DNA of 32,040 nucleotides from positions 1 to 32,040 of the forward strand of contig JAUNQD010000025.1 of the NCBI GenBank assembly GCA_030536355.1, read 5' to 3'. The position numbers and the translations under genes are program-made. The stretch comes from Bacillota bacterium. GTDB lineage: Bacteria; Bacillota; Clostridia; Peptostreptococcales; Anaerovoracaceae. The notes beneath the pieces were generated by a model. The model was given only the letters and a program-made list of their open reading frames with translations, was not told where the DNA came from and did no database searches. Shown piece by piece: positions 23,670 through 32,040 of this stretch; the stretch's first letter is position 1; each line of letters opens with the position of its first letter.

Positions 23670-24316
23670 GCTATGATTTCTGCCATTACTGCTATCACCA
23701 ACACTCCCAGACACCATCCCGCAAGCACATCGGTCGGATAATGCACGCCAAGGTACACCCTGCTTACCCCGATAAGTATCATTGGTATTGCCAGCAAGAC
23801 TGTCAGAACATTCGCAGTTCTGTGATTTGTCACATTCCTCCGTATGAGCCAGATGAGCATACCGAAGAAAAACATGCTGGTGATGGCATGGCCGCTCGGG
23901 AATGACCAGCCGCCCTGTTCTATAAGAAACATCTCCGCATCCGGGCGCGGCCTCATAACTATCGCCTTGATACCCTTGTTGGCAAAAGATACGAAAAGTG
24001 CACCTATGGAAAGGGGCACACCGTAGGTGCTGCGGGTCTTTTTTATTATGAGAAGGAACAGGCAGATTATCGTTATCGTCTGCCAATTTCCCATATAAGT
24101 TATGACCTTCATTATCGGTGTCAGCCAGGCGCTTCTCGTTGAAATCACCGCGCTTCTAACGGGATCGTCTATTAGCGATGCGTGTTCCATCTCAACCATC
24201 AGCCACAGCACGAAAAATCCTGCCAGGCACATAGCCACGATGCTGAACGTAGGGATTCTCCCACTGACTTCGCCGGTATTTATTGAATTTTCCTTAAAAC
24301 TCTTTTTCTCTTTCAT
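23654..24316 (-). CDS. PAP2-family membrane phosphatase
   Basis: A 220-aa polytopic membrane protein with the three PAP2 motifs: K117-x6-R124-P125 (KAIVMRPRP), P140-S-G-H143 and S185-R186-x5-H192-x3-D196 (SRVYLGVHYPTD). About five or six membrane helices. It should dephosphorylate lipid phosphates such as undecaprenyl pyrophosphate or phosphatidate outside the membrane. No ribosome binding site precedes the ATG at 24316, and a TATAAT ends only 6 nt upstream (24323-24328), suggesting a leaderless mRNA. Divergent from plsC. Confidence 0.88.
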   Translation of the reverse strand: MKEKKSFKENSINTGEVSGRIPTFSIVAMCLAGFFVLWLMVEMEHASLIDDPVRSAVISTRSAWLTPIMKVITYMGNWQTITIICLFLLIIKKTRSTYGVPLSIGALFVSFANKGIKAIVMRPRPDAEMFLIEQGGWSFPSGHAITSMFFFGMLIWLIRRNVTNHRTANVLTVLLAIPMILIGVSRVYLGVHYPTDVLAGWCLGVLVIAVMAEIIAKKDR

Positions 24317-24415
24317 GAGCTAATTATACACTATTTTTCCCACTTGTTCGATAATTATGGTATACTATATTCTATTAAAGGCATAAATTTTATATGCCGA
24401 CAGGAGGAGAGACTA

Positions 24416-25153
24416 ATGAAAATCGTTGCCAATATACCAAGTTTTATCAAACTTATTCATTGTTTAAAATATCTCAACAAGCATAAAAAGGATATCGAAA
24501 CTGCAAAGGCCGCGGGCGATCTTGAAAAAGAACGTGAGCACATTCTGGCTGCTACGTCTCTTTGGGGCCCGATGGTTTTTAAAATGTTCGGCAGCAAAGT
24601 AAATGTAGCGGGCCTTGAAAATCTGCCAGATGAAGGTCCCGTTGTTTTTGTTGGCAATCATCAGGGCTATGCAGATATCATAGCCTACTGTGCAGCATTC
24701 AAAAAGTTCCAGTTCGGCTTTATCGCTAAAGACGAGCTTGCTAAAGTTCCGCTTTATGGTCCTTGGATCGAAAGGATCCGCAGCGTTTTCATCGAACGCA
24801 ATGACCCGCGTGCCTCATTAAAGGCAATCAATAAGGGCATCGAATATATAAACCAAGGCTTTTCTATGGTCATCTTTCCTGAAGGAACCAGAAGCAAGGG
24901 TCCTGAAGCAGGGGAATTCAAAAAAGGTGCTCTGAAGCTGGCAACTAAACCGGGCGTTCCTATAATCCCTGTGTCTCTTGAAGGAAGTTATAAGTTCTTC
25001 GAAGAAACCGGCAAGATAACACCTTCTGAAGTAAGCATCTTAGTTCATCCGCCAATCGAGACTAAAGGTCTTGACCGCAAGGAAGAGAAGGCTCTGACAG
25101 AAAAGATCGAGAAGATCATCCTCGATGGGGTGAAGGAGCTGCAGAGACGTTAA
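24416..25153 (+). CDS. plsC: 1-acyl-sn-glycerol-3-phosphate acyltransferase
   Basis: A 245-aa lysophosphatidate acyltransferase making phosphatidate for membrane lipids. The catalytic H-x4-D motif is H82-D87 in NHQGYADI, and the substrate motif FPEGTR is at 154-159, followed by GPEAGEFKKGALKLA and PIIPVSL. The start at 24416 has AGGAGGAGA upstream; the in-frame ATG at 24344 has no ribosome binding site. Membrane-peripheral. Single-gene unit; its divergent neighbour is a PAP2 phosphatase, so both act on phospholipid or lipid-phosphate pools. Confidence 0.9.
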   Translation: MKIVANIPSFIKLIHCLKYLNKHKKDIETAKAAGDLEKEREHILAATSLWGPMVFKMFGSKVNVAGLENLPDEGPVVFVGNHQGYADIIAYCAAFKKFQFGFIAKDELAKVPLYGPWIERIRSVFIERNDPRASLKAINKGIEYINQGFSMVIFPEGTRSKGPEAGEFKKGALKLATKPGVPIIPVSLEGSYKFFEETGKITPSEVSILVHPPIETKGLDRKEEKALTEKIEKIILDGVKELQRR

Positions 25154-25196
25154 AACAATTTTGACAAAAAATGTGCACTTTTTGTTGAAATTTTAT

Positions 25197-25224
25197 TTGA
25201 TTTTTCTGAAAATTTATGTATAAT
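25197..25224 (+). promoter_or_regulatory. Promoter of the lipoprotein gene, containing a CodY box
   Basis: TTGATT (25197-25202), 16 bp and TATAAT (25219-25224). The 15-mer at 25200-25214, ATTTTTCTGAAAATT, differs at one position from the CodY consensus AATTTTCWGAAAATT. It covers most of the spacer, where CodY binding would repress. Confidence 0.65.
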
Positions 25225-25266
25225 CTTAAGTAGCTTGAAATGTTTACTAGCGAAAGGAGATCTACT

Positions 25267-25662
25267 ATGAAGAAGAAAACTTTAGTTGCAAGTCTTATTT
25301 TGGTACTTATGCTGGCAATGTCAATGCTTCTTGCAGGCTGCGGCGGAGGACCGGCAAATCTGGAAGAATACATCAACAGTAATGAAGAGCTGGCCCAGGA
25401 AATTGAATCATACAGCACAGCAGGAATGGATATCGACATTTCAGAAAATACTTTGACTTATACTTATAAGTATTCTCAGGTGTTCGATGAGGCAACTGCA
25501 GCGCTCATGACTTCAAGTCTTGAAGATGCTATGTCTTCTATGGATTCAACCTTCGAGTCTGTAAGAGATACTCTTGTTGAAGAAACAGGGTTTTCTGAAA
25601 TAGTTGTTAAAATCGTTTATACAGATGGTAATGATACCGTCCTTTATGAAAAAGCTTATTAA
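25267..25662 (+). CDS. Small lipoprotein of unknown function
   Basis: A 131-aa lipoprotein. The signal peptide has a KKK start and a hydrophobic core, with lipobox LLAGC making C25 the lipidated residue, followed by GGG. The mature part has LEEYINSNEELAQEIESY, a beta-rich middle and a VVKIVYTDGND ending; it resembles the DUF4854-type small Firmicutes lipoproteins, but I am not certain of that. AAAGGAGAT precedes the ATG at 25267. Transcribed alone; the promoter contains a CodY-like operator. Confidence 0.75.
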   Translation: MKKKTLVASLILVLMLAMSMLLAGCGGGPANLEEYINSNEELAQEIESYSTAGMDIDISENTLTYTYKYSQVFDEATAALMTSSLEDAMSSMDSTFESVRDTLVEETGFSEIVVKIVYTDGNDTVLYEKAY

Positions 25663-25680
25663 ACGACATTGAGTTCAAGA

Positions 25681-25712
25681 AAAAAGCTGCGGAACAAACC
25701 GCAGCTTTTTCA
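25681..25712. terminator. Bidirectional terminator between lipoprotein gene and trpS
   Basis: AAAAAGCTGCGG (25681-25692) pairs perfectly with CCGCAGCTTTTT (25699-25710) around AACAAA. Both strands have a T-run, so it can serve the lipoprotein gene and trpS, which converge here. Confidence 0.9.
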
Positions 25713-25738
25713 TTTCTCATCTTGTATGATAATCTTTT

Positions 25739-26722
25739 CTAGAATCCCAATCCGAAGTTGTTCTTAACTCTCTTCATAGTTCTTTCTGCGATAGCGCCTG
25801 CTCTTTCGGCGCCATCCTTCAGAACGTCAAGCAGTTCCTGACTTTCTCTGATTTCATTGAAGTTGGCCTTGATAGGAGCCAGTGCTTCCTGAGTGATACC
25901 AACCAGGTCCTTCTTGAAGTCGCCGTAACCACTGCCTGCGTATCTTGCAACCAGATCGTCTACTGATTCTCCGGAAAGAGCACTGTAGATATTCAGCAGG
26001 TTGCTGACACCCGGTTTGTTTTCGATATCAAATCTGATAACGCCCTCTGAGTCAGTTGTTGACTTCATGATGGACTTCTTGATCTTATTATCTTCATCCA
26101 GCAGTGAAATTCTGCTGTGCACGTTTTCGGCACTCTTACTCATCTTGGAAGTAGGATCGTCTAATGCCATTACACGAGCGCCTGCCTTCAGGAATCTTCC
26201 GTCAGGAACTACGAATGTATCTTTTTTAACTGTGTTGTTTACTCTGATAGCGATATCTCTGCAAAGCTCGATATGCTGCTTCTGGTCATTTCCTACAGGA
26301 ACGATATCAGTATCATAGAGCAGGATGTCTGCTGCCATCAGGATAGGATAAGTGAAAAGACCTGTCGGAGCCGATTCTCTTCCCTTGCTCTTGTCCTTGA
26401 ACTGAGTCATTCTGCTAAGCTCTCCTGTATATGAGTTGCAAGTCAGCACCCATGAAAGCTCTGCATGACCCGGCACATCTGACTGAACGAAAATGATGGA
26501 CTTCTTAGGGTCGATACCTACCGCCATGTAAAGTGCAGCTACGTCCAGGATATGCTTTCTCAGCTGCTTAGGATCCTGTGGAACTGTGATGGAATGAAGG
26601 TCAACGATGCAATATAAGCATTCGTTGTCATCCTGCAGTTCGACGAACTGCTTGAGAGCTCCAAGGTAATTACCTATATGGATATTTCCTGTAGGCTGAA
26701 CGCCTGAAAAAACACGTTTCAT
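25739..26722 (-). CDS. trpS: Tryptophanyl-tRNA synthetase
   Basis: A 327-aa class I synthetase charging tRNA-Trp. The HIGH-like motif is HIGN at residues 15-18 (GNIHIGNY) and KMSKS is at 193-197; ELSRMTQFKDKS and the GNDQKQHIEL block are also typical. Length is normal. GAGGAGAT precedes the ATG. It lies 42 nt downstream of gyrA, probably in the same transcript; the gap is too short for a T-box leader. Confidence 0.97.
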   Translation of the reverse strand: MKRVFSGVQPTGNIHIGNYLGALKQFVELQDDNECLYCIVDLHSITVPQDPKQLRKHILDVAALYMAVGIDPKKSIIFVQSDVPGHAELSWVLTCNSYTGELSRMTQFKDKSKGRESAPTGLFTYPILMAADILLYDTDIVPVGNDQKQHIELCRDIAIRVNNTVKKDTFVVPDGRFLKAGARVMALDDPTSKMSKSAENVHSRISLLDEDNKIKKSIMKSTTDSEGVIRFDIENKPGVSNLLNIYSALSGESVDDLVARYAGSGYGDFKKDLVGITQEALAPIKANFNEIRESQELLDVLKDGAERAGAIAERTMKRVKNNFGLGF

Positions 26723-26764
26723 AAGTTTATCTCCTCTACTATTTGTTTATTTCTGCAGTCAGGC

Positions 26765-29281
26765 CTATATATCCAATGTGGTCTGTTCCGCTTCTTCTTC
26801 CTTTTTCTTTGCTTTCTTAGCAAGGGCCTGTTTAGCCATTTCTTCGTGTTCGTCTTCACGGATCACTTTGGCGATAGAGATGATTTCGATATCTTCATCA
26901 GTACGCATGATCTTCACGCCCTGTGTAGCTCTGCCCAGTTTAGAAACTTCACTTGCTTTGATCCTGATGATAACTCCTTCTGAATTTATCAGCAGTACTT
27001 CATCTTCATCATCTACTACTGTAGCACCTACCAGTTTACCGGTCTTCTTGAACTTAGCCTTGTCATAAGTCAGAAGTCCCTTGCCGCCTCTTGCCTGGAT
27101 CTTGTATTCCTCTACCGGAGTTCTCTTGCCGAAGCCCTTTTCAGTAACTACCAGTAGCTCTTCTCCCGGCTGAACAAGTTCCATTGAAACTACTTCGTCA
27201 TCATCTTCCAACTTGATAGCTCTCACGCCGCCGGCGATCCTGCCCATAGGTCTTACATCATCTTCTGAGAAACTGATGCACTTACCATTCTTAGTGATGA
27301 TGATAACATTGTCGCTGCCACTTGTCTGCTTGATGTCAACCAGCTCATCTCCATCCTTCAGGTTTATGGCTATGAGGCCTGTCTTCCTGTTGGTATCGAA
27401 CTGTGATATCGCAGTTTTCTTGATAGTACCATCCTTAGTAACTGCAATAAGGTATTTATCATCCATGAAATCTCTGAATGGGATGACTGCTGTGATCCTT
27501 TCACGCTGCATCAGATTCAGGAAGTTTATAGCAGGTGTTCCCTTAGCAGTTCTTGTTGCTTCAGGTATTTCATATGCTTTTATCTTATGTGCTTTACCTG
27601 TATTGGTGAAGAACATCAGGTTATCATGAGTTGAAGTCATGATCAGGCTTGTCACGAAGTCGTTTTCTCTCGTTGTCAGACCTGTGATCCCCTTACCGCC
27701 TCTTCTCTGAGTCTTATATGTGTCTGCCGGTATCCTCTTCAGATATCCCAGATGAGTCAGAGTGATAGCGACCTGCTTTTCTTCGATCAGATCTTCTTCA
27801 TCCATATCGTCTGCATCTGCAGTGATCTTAGTTCTTCTCTTATCGCCGTATTTCTGCTTGATTTCAAGAAGCTCATCCTTGACTACTCCCATCAGCATCT
27901 TTTCATCTGCCAGCAGCTGGTTGTAGTAAGCGATCTTCTTCATCAGTTCAGCATATTCGTTTTCGATCTTTTCTCTTTCCAAACCCTGCAGTCTGGCAAG
28001 TCTCATATCGAGAATAGCTTGAGCCTGGATGTCAGAAAGCCCGAAGCGATCCATCAGCTTGTCCTTTGCATCGTTATAGCTGGATCTGATTATCTTGATG
28101 ATCTCATCGATATTATCGAGAGCTATACGCAGTCCCTCTAAGATATGAGCCCTGGCTTCAGCCTTCTTCAGATCGAACTGAGTTCTTCTTGTCAGGACTT
28201 CTTTCTGATGCTTCAGGTATTCTTCAAGTATCTGATAGAGGTTCAAAAGTCTCGGCTGTCCGTCTACCAGCGCGATCATGATCATGCTGTAGTTTTCCTG
28301 CAGCTGAGTGTGCTTATAAAGTCTGTTGAGAGTGATCTTAGGGTTGGCATCCTTCTTCAGTTCGATAACGATACGCATACCGTTTCTGTTGGATTCATCT
28401 CTGATGGCCGAGATACCCTCGATTTTCTTATCTCTAACCAGCTCACCGATCTTTTCGAGGAGTCTGGACTTGTTTACCTGGAATGGTATTTCTGTGATGA
28501 TGATCTGTGAACGACCTCTGTCAGTTTCTTCGATATTGGCAATAGCACGTACCATTACCTTACCCTGACCTGTCATATATGCTTCACGAGCACCCTTCTT
28601 GCCCAGGATCTGTGCTCCCGTAGGGAAGTCAGGTCCTTTGACGATCTTAACAAGATCTTCGATAGTGCAGTCTTCATCATCGATCATCTTAACTGTAGCA
28701 TCGATTACTTCTCCCAGATTATGCGGTGGGATAGATGTAGCCATACCTACTGCGATACCGTTACTTCCGTTAACGAGAAGATTAGGGAATCTGGCAGGAA
28801 GTACTACAGGTTCCTTTTCTTCTTCGTCGAAGTTAGGCATGAAATCTACAGTATCCTTATCGATGTCTCTGATCATTTCCAGTGAGAACGGAGACATTCT
28901 GGCTTCTGTATAACGCATTGCCGCAGCGCCGTCGCCGTCCACTGAACCGAAGTTACCGTGACCGTCTACAAGCAAGTATCTTGTTGAGAAATCCTGTGCC
29001 AGTCTTACCATGGCATCGTAAATGGAGCTGTCACCGTGAGGGTGATATTTACCCATTACTTCGCCGACGATACGGGCCGATTTCTTGAATGGCTTGTCCG
29101 GAGTGATCCCGAGACCTGCCATACCATAAAGTATTCTTCTGTGTACAGGCTTAAGCCCGTCTCTTACATCAGGAAGAGCTCTTCCTACGATTACGCTCAT
29201 GGCATAGTCGATGTAGGAGTTTTTCATCTCGTCATGAATCTCATGTTCGATCATTTTTTGATCTTCGATCAAATTCTGCAT
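26765..29281 (-). CDS. gyrA: DNA gyrase subunit A
   Basis: An 838-aa gyrase A subunit that breaks and rejoins DNA to introduce negative supercoils. The catalytic tyrosine is Y124 in [10 protein letters not shown]. The quinolone region reads [19 protein letters not shown], with Ser85 and Asp89 at the positions of E. coli S83 and D87, that is, the sensitive form. The C-terminal pinwheel carries the GyrA box QRRGGKG, and an acidic/basic tail closes the chain. AGGAGG precedes the ATG. It follows gyrB by 19 nt. Confidence 0.97.
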   Translation of the reverse strand: MQNLIEDQKMIEHEIHDEMKNSYIDYAMSVIVGRALPDVRDGLKPVHRRILYGMAGLGITPDKPFKKSARIVGEVMGKYHPHGDSSIYDAMVRLAQDFSTRYLLVDGHGNFGSVDGDGAAAMRYTEARMSPFSLEMIRDIDKDTVDFMPNFDEEEKEPVVLPARFPNLLVNGSNGIAVGMATSIPPHNLGEVIDATVKMIDDEDCTIEDLVKIVKGPDFPTGAQILGKKGAREAYMTGQGKVMVRAIANIEETDRGRSQIIITEIPFQVNKSRLLEKIGELVRDKKIEGISAIRDESNRNGMRIVIELKKDANPKITLNRLYKHTQLQENYSMIMIALVDGQPRLLNLYQILEEYLKHQKEVLTRRTQFDLKKAEARAHILEGLRIALDNIDEIIKIIRSSYNDAKDKLMDRFGLSDIQAQAILDMRLARLQGLEREKIENEYAELMKKIAYYNQLLADEKMLMGVVKDELLEIKQKYGDKRRTKITADADDMDEEDLIEEKQVAITLTHLGYLKRIPADTYKTQRRGGKGITGLTTRENDFVTSLIMTSTHDNLMFFTNTGKAHKIKAYEIPEATRTAKGTPAINFLNLMQRERITAVIPFRDFMDDKYLIAVTKDGTIKKTAISQFDTNRKTGLIAINLKDGDELVDIKQTSGSDNVIIITKNGKCISFSEDDVRPMGRIAGGVRAIKLEDDDEVVSMELVQPGEELLVVTEKGFGKRTPVEEYKIQARGGKGLLTYDKAKFKKTGKLVGATVVDDEDEVLLINSEGVIIRIKASEVSKLGRATQGVKIMRTDEDIEIISIAKVIREDEHEEMAKQALAKKAKKKEEEAEQTTLDI

Positions 29282-29300
29282 TTTCTAGGCTCCTCCTTTC

Positions 29301-31316
<2,016 letters not shown>

Positions 31317-31330
31317 TTATTAGTATAATA

Positions 31331-31377
31331 AAAATCCCTAAAATCGACGATTTTTTATGAATTTAGGGATTTTTTTA
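31331..31377 (+). terminator. Terminator-like hairpin in the gyrB / AlaDH-like gap
   Basis: AAAATCCCTAAA (31331-31342) pairs with TTTAGGGATTTT (31362-31373), 12 bp, followed by T residues to 31377. A TATAAT lies just upstream (31324-31329) with TTGACG 14 bp before it. No plus-strand gene precedes it, so what it terminates is unclear. Confidence 0.6.
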
Positions 31378-31429
31378 TTATGGGTGTACCTATGTGATTT
31401 TATAAAATATTTATATTATCCAGATTGTA

Positions 31430-31438
31430 TGTTAAAAT
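31430..31438 (+). promoter_or_regulatory. Extended -10 promoter of the AlaDH-like gene
   Basis: TGTTAAAAT reads as TG-n-TAAAAT (hexamer 31433-31438). The -35 is poor. The ATG is 40 bp downstream of the box. Confidence 0.5.
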
Positions 31439-31478
31439 GCATATATAGTTTATTATTAATAATTACAGGAGGCAGCAT

Positions 31479-32040
31479 ATGGCAAAAACAGTTGGTTTCC
31501 CTATGATAAGAAATTTTTCCGGAGACAGCAGAGATTTCATTCCTGACCTCTTCTCTTTTATGGATAGATATGAAGGTGTTGAGTTCTATCTGGAAGAAGG
31601 ATATGGAGAAAGATTAGGATATACAGCTGATGATTATCTCAAAGCATCAGACAAGGTAAGATTCGTTTCAAGAGAAGAATCATTCGGTAAAGACATCACT
31701 ATGATTCTCAAAAATCCTGAGCCGGAAGATCTTGAAATGTTAAAAGACGGTTCTACATATTTCACTATGCTGCATTATGCAACAAGGCCTAAGGTAAGAG
31801 AAGTCATCGCCAGAAAAGGTCTCAAGACATTCGCTATGGATCATATAGTAGATGACAGCGGACTTAGAATATTCGCAGACTATTTCGGTACTGCTTTCAA
31901 TGGATGCCAGGCTGCAGTAGAAGCATTGAAGGAAGTTTATCCTGACTTTTATTCTGAAAATCGCGGACCTATCAAGGCACTCGTCATGGGTGTAGGCGGA
32001 GTAGGTCAGAATTGTATAAGATCTCTTGAAATATTAAGCG
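31479..32040 (+). CDS. Alanine dehydrogenase/PNT-family protein, 5' part
   Basis: 187 codons are seen before the window ends; the gene continues. CAGGAGG precedes the ATG. The N-terminal catalytic domain begins KTVGFPMIRNFSGDSRDFIP and contains MILKNPEPEDLEML and FTMLHYATRPKVRE, in the manner of alanine dehydrogenase or a related NAD(P)-dependent opine/lysine-type dehydrogenase. The Rossmann loop is at 171-176 (GVGGVG) after a beta strand IKALVM. Substrate cannot be decided from this part. Divergent from gyrB. Confidence 0.7.
   Translation, partial: MAKTVGFPMIRNFSGDSRDFIPDLFSFMDRYEGVEFYLEEGYGERLGYTADDYLKASDKVRFVSREESFGKDITMILKNPEPEDLEMLKDGSTYFTMLHYATRPKVREVIARKGLKTFAMDHIVDDSGLRIFADYFGTAFNGCQAAVEALKEVYPDFYSENRGPIKALVMGVGGVGQNCIRSLEILS

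Noticed and set aside
10235..25196. GTTGAAATTT-like words at the kor promoter, near 20577 and near 25185 as one regulon
   Set aside because: Only the kor copy is a full palindrome; the others share 8-10 AT-rich bases and could be chance.
26723..26764. T-box or trp-type attenuator before trpS
   Set aside because: Only 42 nt separate gyrA and trpS, too short for a T-box, and no hairpin-plus-T-run is present.

Overview
The window is a gene-dense stretch of a strictly anaerobic, moderately low-GC Gram-positive chromosome, most likely class Clostridia. I infer this from the rpsF-ssb-rpsR / yybS-gdpP-rplI-dnaB-dnaD gene order, gyrB-gyrA-trpS, AGGAGG-type ribosome binding sites, TTGACA/TATAAT promoters, a four-subunit 2-oxoacid:ferredoxin oxidoreductase and a glycyl-radical-domain protein. 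An Eubacteriales Family XIII/Anaerovoracaceae-like host is possible but not proven. There is no phage, IS element or CRISPR array. The accessory character comes from odd gene forms rather than from mobile DNA.

Layout. 1-1330: the 3' end of tRNA-Arg(CCT), a DUF1847 cysteine-rich protein (minus) and a 96-aa stand-alone NrdD-type glycyl-radical domain (plus). 1333-5363: a plus-strand operon of hydantoinase/dihydropyrimidinase, M20-family N-carbamoyl/ureido amidohydrolase and alanine racemase, closed by a terminator. 5378-5640: tRNA-Leu(TAG) with its own promoter, a terminator and a second related hairpin. 5645-7359: a SulP anion permease (minus). 7375-10255: korABDC-type operon (minus) with a conspicuous dyad in its promoter region. 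10290-19959: one long minus-strand replication/translation/cell-wall block running rpsF, ssb, rpsR (terminator, new promoter), DUF2232 protein, GdpP-like phosphodiesterase, rplI, dnaB, dnaD-like fusion and an M23 peptidase. 19968-25712: small divergent and convergent units (an exported protein, a glucosaminidase-like protein, a sugar nucleotidyltransferase, a degenerate shikimate-kinase-like protein, DUF2148, PAP2, PlsC and a lipoprotein). 25739-31220: trpS, gyrA and gyrB on the minus strand. 31479-end: the start of an alanine dehydrogenase/PNT-family gene (plus), cut by the window edge.

How the genes work together. The hydantoinase operon should open cyclic ureides, remove the carbamoyl group and possibly racemise the amino acid released. 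The Kor complex couples 2-oxoacid oxidation or synthesis to ferredoxin. The central block links ribosomal proteins, SSB, helicase and helicase-loading functions, c-di-AMP turnover and peptidoglycan cleavage.

The most unusual items are: (1) a DnaD-like protein whose C-terminus is the N-terminal zinc domain of the DnaC/DnaI helicase loader without the AAA+ ATPase; (2) an M23 endopeptidase with a ~470-residue charged, coiled-coil, probably cytoplasmic N-terminus; (3) a stand-alone NrdD-like glycyl-radical domain; (4) a shikimate-kinase-fold protein with an erased P-loop; (5) a GdpP homologue without its membrane anchor; (6) a near-perfect CodY box inside a lipoprotein promoter. All family assignments come from reading motifs by eye; no database search was run.
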